DNA from: Acidihalobacter aeolianus
GTDB taxonomy: Bacteria > Pseudomonadota > Gammaproteobacteria > DSM-5130 > Acidihalobacteraceae
DNA: 64,000 nucleotides
Direction of reading: 5' to 3'
NCBI RefSeq assembly: GCF_001753165.1
Contig: NZ_CP017448.1
Location: forward strand, 1,072,462-1,136,461
Shown piece after piece: positions 1-10,781 of this stretch. Numbering within the stretch: position 1 is the stretch's first letter; every line of letters starts with the position of its first letter. The position numbers and the translations under genes were made by a program. The notes beneath the pieces were generated by a model, which had not been told where the DNA came from, did not search any database, and worked only from the letters and a program-made list of their open reading frames with translations.

Positions 1-374
1 TTCAGCGGGACAACCTGGATTTCCTCGGTGGGCGTCATCACGTGCTCGACGCGCAACTGATCGTGCGAGACCTGCTCGCGGGTGGCGACCGCCATGGGCT
101 TTTCGCCCAGCAGGTCGGTGGCGGTGAGCAGGCCGGTGACGCTGCTTTCTCGGTCGAGTACCAGCAGCATGCGTACACCGGTATGGATCATGCGCTGATG
201 CGCGCTCTCCAGCGTGGCTCCGCCGACCGTGGTCACGGCGCGGCTGCGGCGCAGGTCGGTCATGACGTCCAGCGCAGGGCTGTCCGGGCGGACGAGTTCC
301 GGCAGGCCGTGGTCGTGAGCGACGATCATAGTTCCCCGGCGTAACGGACGGGGATGTAGCTTGGGTATGGACAT
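1..374 (-). CDS. CBS-domain protein, N-terminal part (runs off the left edge)
   Basis: Reading the minus strand from an ATG at 374 gives about 124 codons without a stop, beginning MSIPKLHPRPLRRGTM and continuing off the window. The stretch 'VMTDLRRSRAVTTVG', then 'MIHTGVRMLLVLDRES' and 'VTGLLTATDLLG' has the sheet-helix pattern of one CBS motif. A second motif seems to begin at 'VEHVMTPTEEIQVVPL'. CBS pairs normally bind adenosine nucleotides and regulate an attached or partner protein. A purine-rich GCGAGGT lies about 7 bases upstream of the ATG. The gene diverges from uup across a 95-base gap. What follows the CBS pair, and so the full function, cannot be seen. Confidence 0.75.
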   Translation of the reverse strand, partial: MSIPKLHPRPLRRGTMIVAHDHGLPELVRPDSPALDVMTDLRRSRAVTTVGGATLESAHQRMIHTGVRMLLVLDRESSVTGLLTATDLLGEKPMAVATREQVSHDQLRVEHVMTPTEEIQVVPL

Positions 375-469
375 GACGAGTACCTCGCACGGTACGGCAG
401 GCCCGTTCGGCGGCATATCGGCGTCTGCTAAGATAGCCCTCCGCCCCCGGGTCTCCGGAATTATCCCCT

Positions 470-2368
<1,899 letters not shown>

Positions 2369-2802
2369 GCGATTCAGGTTGAGCGCAAAACTTCGCCAGT
2401 CAGCGACTTTCTTTCCCTCGAAGCTGGTGATTGGCGTAATGTGCGCGTATAGTTCGCGGCGCAACAGTGCGTATTGCACAAAGTTGCGCTCGTTCGCCAG
2501 AACTGTTCCGACACCAGCGCCGATGGGTTTCCGTACAAACTCCGTATGCTGGATCGTCGCCGAGGTTGCAACCTGGGCCGTTAGCAACCCGACCACGCCC
2601 GGGACCAGAAGCCTCTTTGAATTTTAAGGCAAATGGAAGACTTCGATACCCTTTTGGGCCAGCCATCCTCTGGATGGCTTCAGTCGTCGACTCGATGAAC
2701 GTACGCGCATGCTGCGCCATGCGGTATATGCGCGTCGGCGCATGCCCGACCGGTGCTTTGGAAGGCTGTTATTCGCCCGGCAATGGTGGGTGACCGCTTG
2801 GA
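2369..2802. other. 434-base gap with a possible decayed minus-strand gene
   Basis: No confident gene lies here. The minus strand from about 2720 down to 2369 gives two coding-looking pieces in different frames. One begins MAQHARTFIESTTEAIQRMA (2720 to about 2600). The other has 'IQHTEFVRKPIGAGVG' and 'YALLRRELYAHITPITSF' (2596 to 2369) and then runs on only as an antisense shadow of uup. Together they look like a frameshifted, truncated gene, but I do not recognise the family. A perfect 8-bp stem with a 3-base loop, AGCCATCC-TCT-GGATGGCT, sits at 2661-2679. Base composition is lower in GC than in the neighbours. The promoter of the downstream helicase-like gene must lie in this gap. Confidence 0.3.
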
Positions 2803-4065
2803 ATGAGGAAGGCTACCTTGGCAGAATCATTTGCAGACCTAACGCTGGCTGACCCGCTGTTGGCTGCGGTCGAGGAGATTGGACTGCGCGCGCCGAGTGC
2901 AATCCAGTCACGTCTCGTGGCCGCCGTGCTTGCAGGTAGCGACGTCGTCGCTATTACGCCAACTGGGCAGGGAGGTACCACCGGATATCTGCTCGGACTC
3001 ATGCAGCGCCTGCTGGCCGAGCCGGCTCCCGAGGGTCGCGGACCACGTGCGCTGGTGCTAGCGCCGACGCGCGATCAGGCGATGCAGATTGGGCGCATGA
3101 TCAAACAATTCGGCCACGACACGCGACTGCGTTTCGGTACGGTGGTCGGCGGCAGGCCGTATCCGACTCAGCACCAGCTGCTGCGGCGTCCGTTGGATAT
3201 CCTGGTAGCGACCCCGGGTCGTCTCATGGATCACATCCGGCGGGGGCGCGTGCCATTCGAGCGACTCAGGCTGCTGGTGCTCGACAAGACCGATCAGATG
3301 CTCGACATGGGCCTGGGCAGCGAGATCTACAGCATCGTTGACGCGAGCGCCGAAACGCTGCAGCAGAAGGTGGTGCTTTCCGACGCGCCGAACGATGCCG
3401 TGGGGCTGCTTGTGGCCCGATTGACACGTTATCCGGTACGCATTGATGAGGGTGCTGGCGAAGCGGTATCCGAGAAGCTGCTAGCCGAGACTGCGACCGT
3501 ACATGAGGAAGTGGCTGAAATCATGGATGAGGACGAGGACGAAAGACAGCCGGCCGAATTGCAGACGGGGACGATGTCTGAATCTAGCCGTAGCGGCGCC
3601 AGGCGTTCCAAGCCACGTGGTCCGCGCCGGGCGGGTGCCGGCAACGCCGGTGGTACGCAGGGCGGTAAACCTGCCGGCAAGTCTGTACGCGGCCCGCGTA
3701 CTGCGCGCCAGGGGAACGGCAACAAGCCAGCCCATGCCAACGGGGGCAATGGTGGCGGCAACGGCAAGACGGGCAAGGGTGGGCTGCGTGGTCCGGGGCG
3801 TCGTCTTGCCGGTGCGCAGGGACAGGGCGGACGCGGCAGGCGGTCGCCGGACGTGCGTTTCCCCAGCGACTACGCCTCCGGCCCTGGCGGGGCATCCAAG
3901 GCGCCGCCTGCGGAACCCCGCGGACCGCAACCCAACGAGCCGGTCCAGTATTCCGCGGATTACGGTTTTTCCGTGGCACCCGGTGCCCGCAAACCGGTCA
4001 ACGTGGTGTATCGCACCAAGGGGCGCCGTCGACGCGAAGACGGCGGCGAGGACGAGAAGGGCTAA
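2803..4065 (+). CDS. Degenerate DEAD-box helicase-like protein with a Gly/Arg-rich tail (probable pseudoenzyme)
   Basis: Residues 1-215 follow the first RecA domain of DEAD-box RNA helicases: an F..L.L Q-motif ending 'APSAIQ', then 'APTRDQA' (motif Ia), 'VVGGRPYPTQ' and 'VATPGRLMDHI' (Ib). The catalytic motifs are altered. Walker A is TPTGQGGTT, where the essential Lys is Gly; the DEAD box reads DKTD; SAT reads SDA. No second RecA (HELICc) domain follows. An acidic patch (DEDEDER) is succeeded by about 150 residues rich in Gly, Arg, Lys and Pro, like RNA-binding tails. ATP hydrolysis is therefore unlikely and RNA binding is plausible. The ATG at 2803 has a weak ribosome site. A TTG at 2818 is preceded by AGGAAGG at good spacing and may be the true start. 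Confidence 0.85.
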   Translation: MRKATLAESFADLTLADPLLAAVEEIGLRAPSAIQSRLVAAVLAGSDVVAITPTGQGGTTGYLLGLMQRLLAEPAPEGRGPRALVLAPTRDQAMQIGRMIKQFGHDTRLRFGTVVGGRPYPTQHQLLRRPLDILVATPGRLMDHIRRGRVPFERLRLLVLDKTDQMLDMGLGSEIYSIVDASAETLQQKVVLSDAPNDAVGLLVARLTRYPVRIDEGAGEAVSEKLLAETATVHEEVAEIMDEDEDERQPAELQTGTMSESSRSGARRSKPRGPRRAGAGNAGGTQGGKPAGKSVRGPRTARQGNGNKPAHANGGNGGGNGKTGKGGLRGPGRRLAGAQGQGGRGRRSPDVRFPSDYASGPGGASKAPPAEPRGPQPNEPVQYSADYGFSVAPGARKPVNVVYRTKGRRRREDGGEDEKG

Positions 4066-4086
4066 TCCGTCTGTGCCGTTCGGGGT

Positions 4087-4851
4087 TTATTTCCCCTGCG
4101 GCTCGCGATGGACTGCAAACGGTCCCCAGGCCTGATCGGTCGGCATGATTTCCAGGTTGTTGATGTTCACATGTGCCGGCAGCCCCGTGACCCAGATCAC
4201 ACTTTCGGCGATATCCTCCGCCGTCAGCGGCCGGGTTCCTGAATAGACCGCGGCAGCCTGATCGGCATTACCCTTGAAGCGCACCAGCGAGAATTCGGTC
4301 TCGGCCATGCCGGGTTCGATGTTGGTCACCCGAACCCCGGTACCCAGCAGGTCCGAGCGCAGGTTGCGCGAAAACTGTTGTACGAAGGCCTTGGTGGCGC
4401 CGTAGCAGTTGCCGCCGGGATAGGGCCAGCTCGCGGCGACCGACCCCAGGTTGATCACATGCCCCCGGCCTCGCGCGACCATGCCCGGCAGCAGCGCCCG
4501 GGTAACGCCCATCAGGCCCTTGATGTTGGTGTCGACCATTTCCTCCCACTCGTCGAGATCGGCACGCTGCGCGGGTTCGAGGCCGAGTGCGAGGCCTGCG
4601 TTGTTGATCAGCACATCGACCTCGGAGAAATCCTCCGGCAGGCCGGTCACGGCTGTCTCCACCGCGTCGCGGTCGCGCACGTCGAGCACCAGCGGCAGAA
4701 CGAGCCCCGCGGGCATGGCGGCGGCCAATGTCTCCAGACGGTTGCGTCTGCGACCGCTGGCGACGACGCGATGGCCGGCTAGCGCAAAACGGCGAGCGAT
4801 GGCTTCGCCGAACCCTGATGTGGCGCCGGTAACGAAAACGGTATGACTCAT
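4087..4851 (-). CDS. ydfG: YdfG-type NADP-dependent 3-hydroxy acid dehydrogenase (SDR)
   Basis: A classical 254-residue short-chain dehydrogenase. It has TGATSGFG near the N-terminus (cofactor binding), NNAGLALG, the catalytic Ser in 'INLGSVAASWPYPGG' and YGATK (Tyr/Lys pair). The residues NNAGLALGLEPA, 'SWPYPGGN' and the C-terminal 'LPAHVNINNLEIMP' match the E. coli YdfG pattern I know. That enzyme oxidises L-allo-threonine and 3-hydroxy acids and reduces malonic semialdehyde. The protein is cytosolic. The gene converges with the helicase-like gene (21-base gap) and lies 10 bases downstream of the metallopeptidase gene in the same direction, so the two are probably co-transcribed. Confidence 0.9.
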   Translation of the reverse strand: MSHTVFVTGATSGFGEAIARRFALAGHRVVASGRRRNRLETLAAAMPAGLVLPLVLDVRDRDAVETAVTGLPEDFSEVDVLINNAGLALGLEPAQRADLDEWEEMVDTNIKGLMGVTRALLPGMVARGRGHVINLGSVAASWPYPGGNCYGATKAFVQQFSRNLRSDLLGTGVRVTNIEPGMAETEFSLVRFKGNADQAAAVYSGTRPLTAEDIAESVIWVTGLPAHVNINNLEIMPTDQAWGPFAVHREPQGK

Positions 4852-4861
4852 GCTTGAGCTC

Positions 4862-5593
4862 CTAGGTTGAATTTCCGCTTCCGGGGCGTGCGTCCAGCCA
4901 TGCGGGCATCAGCGCAGAGGCTTCGCGTAACGTACGCCGGTGACTGTGCCATTCGGGGTCGGCGTCGGCGACGACCGTCCAGAAAGCGGGGGAGTGATTC
5001 AGATGGCGGATGTGCGCCAGTTCATGGATCAGGACATGGCGTACCAACGGCTGCGGCAGGAGCAGCAGTTTCGCGTTCAGGCTGATGTCGCCGTGGCGGT
5101 TGCAGCTGCCCCATCGGGTACGTTGCAGGCGAACGCTCAGACGACCATGGCGCAGGCCCATGCGCGCGGCCTCGGCGGACAATGCCGTCTGCAGCACCGG
5201 TTTGGCACGCCGGCGCAGCCAGGCGGCGAACAGGTCGCACCACGCTGTGTTCGTGCGCCAATCGCCTCCCAGCTGCAGCATGCCGTCAGTTTCTTGGAGG
5301 AAGGGGGTGCCACGGGTTTCCGGCGCCTGGCGTACCGTCAGTTCAAGGTCGAGGATCGGCAATGTCACCCGTTCTGGCGGCCCTGCGGCTGGGACAGGCA
5401 ATCGGGCCAGCTGGTGTTCGATCCAGGTACGCTGTCGTTCCACAAAATCCAGTGCATGCGCGCGACCGAGGCCGTGCGGCAGCGTGACCACGACTCCCGA
5501 ATGGGAGGACACGGTGATGCGCAGGCGGCGGGCCCGTGCCGAGTAGCGCAGTTCGCAGTGCTCGAGCCAGGGTAGGGTAAGGGTCGGCGGCAT
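4862..5593 (-). CDS. YgjP-like (DUF45/M48-type) zinc metallopeptidase
   Basis: The 243-residue protein starts at MPPTLTLPWL. The frame stays open upstream to 5848, but that extension is proline/arginine-rich and overlaps the divergent hem gene, so I reject it. The zinc site is HELAHIRHLNHSPAFW near the C-terminus (HExxH plus a third His). The preceding 'RWGSCNRHGDISLN' is diagnostic of the YgjP/SprT-like family, with its WGSC and N-L motif. Family members are minimal gluzincin-type proteases, often beside restriction or repair genes; the physiological substrate is unknown. No signal peptide is seen. The start codon lies 139 bases from the divergent protoporphyrinogen oxidase gene. Confidence 0.87.
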   Translation of the reverse strand: MPPTLTLPWLEHCELRYSARARRLRITVSSHSGVVVTLPHGLGRAHALDFVERQRTWIEHQLARLPVPAAGPPERVTLPILDLELTVRQAPETRGTPFLQETDGMLQLGGDWRTNTAWCDLFAAWLRRRAKPVLQTALSAEAARMGLRHGRLSVRLQRTRWGSCNRHGDISLNAKLLLLPQPLVRHVLIHELAHIRHLNHSPAFWTVVADADPEWHSHRRTLREASALMPAWLDARPGSGNST

Positions 5594-5732
5594 GGTTGCA
5601 GGTGGGGGTGACTGCTTGCGGATGGCCGCGAGTGTAGACTGTCTGACGCATGGCCGGCCACCCCGACGGGCTGGCAACATCGTACGGAATCGGGTACAAG
5701 ATAACTCCGCTGGAATCCCAACTGATCGGCGA

Positions 5733-7091
5733 ATGAACGATTTTCTTATCGTGGGCGCGGGTATTTCCGGTCTGACTCTGGCCTGGTCCCTGCGTCGGCG
5801 CGGTGCAAGCGTCAAGCTGCTGGAAGCAGGCCCGCATGCAGGCGGCAAAATCCGCTCGTATCGGCAGGACGGCTATCTGCTCGATGCCGGCCCCAATTCC
5901 CTGCTCGACCGAGGCGAGGGGCTGCGCGACCTCATCGACGGCCTGGGACTTGGCGCGCGCGTGGTGGAGGCGAATCCCCACGCACAGCGCCGCTACGTAT
6001 GCCGTGGCGGGCGCGTGCTTGCACTGCCTGCCAGTCCGATGGCCTTTCTGCGTACGCCCTTGTTCAGCCTGCCGGCCAAACTGCGTCTGCTGACCGAACC
6101 GTGGCGCAGCAGCGCGACGCAGGACGAGAGCGTGGCGAGCTTCGTGCGCCGTCGCCTCGGTCGAGAGTTTCTTGACTGGGCCGTCGATCCCTTCGTTTCA
6201 GGCGTGTATGCCGGCGATCCGGAACGCCTTTCGGTGCGTGCGGCGACGGGACGCATCCATGCGCTGGAAGCGGAGGCCGGATCGCTGTTCCTGGGTGCAC
6301 TGCGCCGGGCGCGGCAGGGCCGGGCGAGTGGACCGGTGCCACGTGGACGGCTGATCTCCTTCCACGAGGGCATCGGCGAATTGACCGCGGCGCTAGCCGC
6401 CGCCCTGGGCGACGCGATCGCCACCGGGAGACCGGTCACGGCGCTGCGGCGCACGGATCGGCATTGGGTGGCGGAAACCGCGGCCGGAACGGAATGCGGC
6501 AGCACACTGATCCTGGCGACGCCCGCCGCCATGTCCGCCGAGTTGCTGGAGCCCTTCGATCACGGCCTCGCCGAGCACCTGCGTGCGATCGAGTATCCCG
6601 GGGTAGTCAGCCTGGGGCTGGGCTTCGCACGCGAACAGGTTCAGCACCCCCTGGATGGTTTCGGTCTGCTGATTCCGAGCCGCGAGGGCAGGCGAACTCT
6701 GGGCGCCCTGTTTTCTTCCTCACTGTTCCCCGGTCGTGCTCCGGACGGTCGAGTGCTGCTCACGGCCTTCATCGGCGGGGCGCGCAATCCTGCGGCGCCG
6801 TCGCTGGATGACAGCGACCTGATCGAGACCGTGGTCGAGGATTTGCGTCCATTGCTGGGCTTGACCGGCAGTCCCGTGTTCAGTGCGCTCAACCGCTGGG
6901 CATCCGCGATTCCGCAATACACCATCGGTCATCTGGAACGGGTGGCGGAGATAGACCGTGGATTTGCAGCCTTGCCGGACATCCACGCGGCAGCCAACTG
7001 GCGCGGCGGTATCGCCGTGGGCGACTGTGTCAACAACGCGCTGGCCTTGGGTGAACGTCTGCTGCCGGAAGCTACCGGGGAGGCGGCGTGA
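5733..7091 (+). CDS. hemY: Protoporphyrinogen oxidase (FAD-dependent, HemY type)
   Basis: This 452-residue flavoprotein oxidises protoporphyrinogen IX to protoporphyrin IX, the second-last step of haem synthesis. The N-terminus MNDFLIVGAGISGLTLAW is the FAD dinucleotide-binding fold, followed by the Glu of 'LLEAGPHAGG' that binds ribose. 'YLLDAGPNSLLD' and a C-terminal 'NWRGGIAVGDCVNNAL' (second FAD contact) fit the HemY/PPOX family and its usual length. The frame is open upstream from 5592, but homology begins at 5733, so that ATG was chosen. The database symbol for the gammaproteobacterial form is often hemG, although E. coli HemG is an unrelated flavodoxin-like enzyme. Confidence 0.88.
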   Translation: MNDFLIVGAGISGLTLAWSLRRRGASVKLLEAGPHAGGKIRSYRQDGYLLDAGPNSLLDRGEGLRDLIDGLGLGARVVEANPHAQRRYVCRGGRVLALPASPMAFLRTPLFSLPAKLRLLTEPWRSSATQDESVASFVRRRLGREFLDWAVDPFVSGVYAGDPERLSVRAATGRIHALEAEAGSLFLGALRRARQGRASGPVPRGRLISFHEGIGELTAALAAALGDAIATGRPVTALRRTDRHWVAETAAGTECGSTLILATPAAMSAELLEPFDHGLAEHLRAIEYPGVVSLGLGFAREQVQHPLDGFGLLIPSREGRRTLGALFSSSLFPGRAPDGRVLLTAFIGGARNPAAPSLDDSDLIETVVEDLRPLLGLTGSPVFSALNRWASAIPQYTIGHLERVAEIDRGFAALPDIHAAANWRGGIAVGDCVNNALALGERLLPEATGEAA

Positions 7092-7178
7092 GCGCATGCC
7101 GGAGTCTTGTGGGAATAAGAACTTGCGAATGTCCGCAGACTGCATGGCGGACTCAGGGACAATGAAGAGGATTTGCGC

Positions 7179-7805
7179 ATGAACAACGCGTTGCGTGATC
7201 AGTTGCTGAAGGCCGGGCTGGTCACCGAGGATCAGGTCAAGGCAGCTGACGATGGGGGGCGCAAAGCTCCTGCTGCACGTGGCAACGACGCGCAACCGCG
7301 CGGACGCCAGCAGGGTAAACGCGGTGCTCAGGCCGGCCAACGGCGCCAGCCGGCGCAGTCGAGGGATGTGGAGAAACCGGCCGTAAAACCAGCACCGGCC
7401 CGGCGCAAGCCAGCCAAGAGCGGCAAGGCCGCGAAGGCGAATCCGGCCCAGACACCGAGCCCCTATGCTCACCTCGACAAGGCGACCCGCGAGGCGGTGC
7501 GCCGCTTCCTGCGCGAAAACCGGGTGAATGGCGGAGAGGGCGAGACGCCCTATCACTTCCAGGAGGGCGCCGCGGTGCGCAAGATCTGGATCACCTCGGA
7601 GCAACGTCAGGCCCTGACCGAAGGTACGCTGGTGATTGTGCCGCGCAACGAACGCTATTACGTCATCGATGCTGCGTTGACGGAGGGGCTGTTAGGGCTC
7701 GACCCCAAGGCAGAGGTTATCCGTGCCGATGCCCAGACGGGCGGCGACGAGGAGGAGGATCCGGCCTACAAGGATCACCCGATCCCGGACGATCTCGTCT
7801 GGTAG
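7179..7805 (+). CDS. DUF2058 (YaiL-like) nucleoprotein
   Basis: The protein has 208 residues. The N-terminus MNNALRDQLLKAGLVTEDQV is the conserved opening of the DUF2058/YaiL family. A long Lys/Arg/Ala/Gln-rich basic linker (about residues 25-95) precedes a folded C-terminal domain with 'LDKATREAVRRFLREN', 'YHFQEGAAVRKIWIT' and 'ERYYVIDA'. The C-terminus is acidic (DEEEDPAYKDHP). The family is annotated as polynucleotide-associated but has no established reaction. AGAGGA at 7165-7170 gives a good ribosome site for the ATG at 7179. An in-frame TTG two codons earlier is less likely. The gene sits 87 bases after hemY and converges with ppc. Confidence 0.85.
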   Translation: MNNALRDQLLKAGLVTEDQVKAADDGGRKAPAARGNDAQPRGRQQGKRGAQAGQRRQPAQSRDVEKPAVKPAPARRKPAKSGKAAKANPAQTPSPYAHLDKATREAVRRFLRENRVNGGEGETPYHFQEGAAVRKIWITSEQRQALTEGTLVIVPRNERYYVIDAALTEGLLGLDPKAEVIRADAQTGGDEEEDPAYKDHPIPDDLVW

Positions 7806-7852
7806 GACCCAGAGGGGCAGGTGTGCGCCGGCCACGGGCCTTTACGGCGTGT

Positions 7853-10666
7853 TCAGCCGGTATTGCGCTGCCCGGTTGCGATCGCATTGATCGTGCGCAG
7901 CAGAGGGCTGAGCCAGAGGCGGTGCGGCTGGGTGCCGAGTTCCTCGTCGCGTACGCGCTTGAGCAGCGTGATCTGGATGTGATTCAACGGGTCGAGATAA
8001 GGTGCACGTCGACTGAGCGACAGGGCCAGGGTGGGGTTCTCGCTCAGCAGGGAATCGCTGCCGATCACCTCCAGGATTTCCCGCACGGCGAGCCGGTGCT
8101 CCTCGCGGATGCGCTCGAAGATGCCGCGTGCCTGCTCGGGGTGGTGGCTCAGAGCGATGTATTCCTCGGCGATGCGCATGTCGGCCTTGTACAACGACAT
8201 TTGCGTATTCGACAGCAGGGAGCGGAAGAAAGGCCATTCCGCATACATCCGGCGTAGGCAGCTCAGGCGTTCGGCGTCGTCACCGCGCCAGCGGGCCAGG
8301 GCCGAGCCAATGCCGTACCATGCCGGGAGGGTATGGCGTGATTGGGCCCAACCGAAGACCCAGGGGATGGCCCGGATCGAACGCTTGCTGCGGTCGCTCT
8401 TGCTGCGGTGCGAAGGGCGCGAGCCGATGTTGAGCAGCCCGATCTCGCTGACCGGGGTGACCTCGTAGAAGTAGTCGAGCAGCCCGGGCGTGCGGTCGAT
8501 CAGGTCGCGGTAGGCCTCCTCGCCGAACTCACTCAGGTTCTCCGCCACTTCGAGATACTGCGGTCGGTCCTGCGCGACCTCCTGGATCAGGCTGAGACTG
8601 GCCTTCATCAGGCCGGTGCAGCCCATGGTCAGCTCGTAGATCGCCGTTTCGGGATTGCCATAGCGGTAGTACAGGACCTCGCCCTGTTCGGTGAACTTGA
8701 TCTGTCCCTGCACCGTGCCCGGAGGCTGCGCCATGATGGATTCGTGGGTCGGACCGCCGCCGCGACCGACGGTGCCGCCGCGACCGTGGAACAGTCGGCA
8801 GCGGACCTGATGGCGCTGGGTGATCGCCAGGATCTTCTTCTGTGCCGCGTACAGCCCCCAGGTGGAGGCGAGGATGCCGCCGTCCTTGCAGGAGTCGGAA
8901 TAGCCGAGCATGACCTCCTGGATGTTCCCCGAGGCCTGCAGCATCTGACGGTAGATCGGTACCTCGAACAGCTGGCTCAGCACCGACTCGGTCTGCTCCA
9001 GATCCTCGATGGTCTCGAACAGCGGGGCGACGCGCAGATGGCAGAAGCTGTCCGCGCCCTGCAGTCCGCACAGCCCGGCGAGGCGGGCGAGGAACAGCAC
9101 CTCGAGCACATGGCTCGCGGTGTGCGTCATGGAAATCACGTAACTGCCGAAGGCCTGGTGGCCGGCTTCCTGGCGCAGCCGCGCCACGGTCTGCATGGTG
9201 TCCAGGGTTTCGCGGGCACTGTCGTCCAGGGTATCGGGGTCGACGGGCGGGATCTCCGCGGCCGCGAGCCAGGCGGAGATCTGCTCCAGGCGACCGGGTT
9301 CGTCGAGCGACGCATAGTCGACATCGCCCGGGAACTGCTGCGTGATGGCATGCACGGCGTGGCTATGCACGCTCGATTCCTGGCGGACATCGAGGGCCAG
9401 CAGGTGGAAGCCGAAGGTTTCGACCAGACGGATGAGATCCTGGAGTTCCGCGCTGGCGATCAGGTGGTCCCCATGGCTGATCAGCGATTCGCGGATCAGC
9501 TGTAGGTCCGCCAGCAGGTCCCCGGCACCGTCATAGGCGCCTGCGCCGTGCGGTGGTTCAGCGCCGTTGAGTCGTGCTCGTACTGCCTCGAGGTTGAGTC
9601 GGAGGCGGTAGCGCATGGTATACAGCTTGCGCCGGTAGGGTTCGTGACCGAATCGGCGGCGGGTCTCGGCATCGTAGGTTTCGCCGACGATCGCACGATC
9701 TCGCTCCAGGCTCTCCAGGAAGGCGGCGGAGGGCTGGCACAGGCTGCTCGAGTGGGTCAGACGCTTGCTCAGATCGACCAGATGGCGGTGGTATTCCTCG
9801 AGTATCTCGCGCATCTGCAGGCGCACGGCGAGGGCGGTAGTCTCCGGCTTGACGTTGGGATTGCCGTCGCGGTCGCCACCGATCCAGGAACCGAAGCTGA
9901 TGAAGCTCGGCACGCGCACCGCGCCGGGACCGTAACAGCGGTTGACCGCTTGTTCCAGATAGCGGTAGGTGGTCGGCAGCGCCTCGAACAGACTTTCGTG
10001 GAAGTAGTAGAGACCGTTGCCAATCTCGTCGCGTACCTCGGGGCGGTGGGTGCGGACCTCGTCGGTACGCCAGAGCGTCAGAATCTCCGTGCGCAGCCGG
10101 GCCATGATGCGGTCGCGTTCGGTTTTGCCCCAACGCCGCAGGCTCAGGCGGTCGTTGGCCAGGAAGACGCGACGCAGTGCCTCCATGATGGTGCGTCGGC
10201 GTGCTTCTGTGGGATGTGCAGTGATGACCGGGTTGTAGCACAGGCGGTCGAGCAGGGCCTGCATCTGCGCCGGCGTCACGCCGCGGTCACGCATCTCCTC
10301 GACCGTTTGCGCGAACGAGCCCTGCCATAGTCGCAGTCCGCGGTCGATCTGTTGGCGTCGCCAGCGGTGGGCGAAGTCCTCTTCCGCGATGTTGACCAGG
10401 CTGAAGTAGGTGCTGAACGCCCGGATCACTTCTTCCAGGGTATCGTTGTCGAGACGCGCGATGAAGGCCATCAGACGTGCGCGGCGCAGCGGGTCTTCTT
10501 CCTTGCGCAGGCTGATGTAGCCCTTGCGCAGGGTCTCCACGGCGGCATAGACGCGGTGGCCAGCATGCGTGCGCAGGATGTCGCCGAGCAGGGCGCCCAG
10601 CAGTTTCACGCGGGCACGCAGGATCTTGTCGTAGGACCCCGAGGGGCTGACTGCTGTGTCGCTCAT
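7853..10666 (-). CDS. ppc: Phosphoenolpyruvate carboxylase
   Basis: A 937-residue enzyme that carboxylates PEP with bicarbonate to oxaloacetate, refilling the TCA cycle. The catalytic His motif 'VITAHPTEARRRT' lies in the N-terminal third. The Gly-rich loop 'FHGRGGTVGRGGGP' and the 'SDSCKDGG' motif lie further on. The chain ends in NTG, as PEPC does in most bacteria. The length is typical. A strong sigma-70 promoter lies just upstream (10754-10781). The gene converges with the DUF2058 gene and is downstream of glgA on the same strand, 111 bases away. Confidence 0.97.
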   Translation of the reverse strand: MSDTAVSPSGSYDKILRARVKLLGALLGDILRTHAGHRVYAAVETLRKGYISLRKEEDPLRRARLMAFIARLDNDTLEEVIRAFSTYFSLVNIAEEDFAHRWRRQQIDRGLRLWQGSFAQTVEEMRDRGVTPAQMQALLDRLCYNPVITAHPTEARRRTIMEALRRVFLANDRLSLRRWGKTERDRIMARLRTEILTLWRTDEVRTHRPEVRDEIGNGLYYFHESLFEALPTTYRYLEQAVNRCYGPGAVRVPSFISFGSWIGGDRDGNPNVKPETTALAVRLQMREILEEYHRHLVDLSKRLTHSSSLCQPSAAFLESLERDRAIVGETYDAETRRRFGHEPYRRKLYTMRYRLRLNLEAVRARLNGAEPPHGAGAYDGAGDLLADLQLIRESLISHGDHLIASAELQDLIRLVETFGFHLLALDVRQESSVHSHAVHAITQQFPGDVDYASLDEPGRLEQISAWLAAAEIPPVDPDTLDDSARETLDTMQTVARLRQEAGHQAFGSYVISMTHTASHVLEVLFLARLAGLCGLQGADSFCHLRVAPLFETIEDLEQTESVLSQLFEVPIYRQMLQASGNIQEVMLGYSDSCKDGGILASTWGLYAAQKKILAITQRHQVRCRLFHGRGGTVGRGGGPTHESIMAQPPGTVQGQIKFTEQGEVLYYRYGNPETAIYELTMGCTGLMKASLSLIQEVAQDRPQYLEVAENLSEFGEEAYRDLIDRTPGLLDYFYEVTPVSEIGLLNIGSRPSHRSKSDRSKRSIRAIPWVFGWAQSRHTLPAWYGIGSALARWRGDDAERLSCLRRMYAEWPFFRSLLSNTQMSLYKADMRIAEEYIALSHHPEQARGIFERIREEHRLAVREILEVIGSDSLLSENPTLALSLSRRAPYLDPLNHIQITLLKRVRDEELGTQPHRLWLSPLLRTINAIATGQRNTG

Positions 10667-10753
10667 GATGGATGACTCTTGGCGTCGCCAGCCGCTGCGG
10701 TGCGTGTCTGCCGCCTTGCGCAGAATTGGCTGGAATGGGGCGCGGAGGCGTGA

Positions 10754-10781
10754 ATTATACGGAATTCCTGACTCTTGTTAA
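10754..10781 (-). promoter_or_regulatory. Sigma-70 promoter for ppc
   Basis: On the minus strand the -35 TTAACA (10781-10776; 5 of 6 consensus) is separated by 16 bases from a perfect -10 TATAAT (10759-10754). It lies 88 bases upstream of the ppc ATG. The -35 overlaps the TAA stop of glgA (10780-10778), so ppc can be transcribed independently of glgA. Confidence 0.65.
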
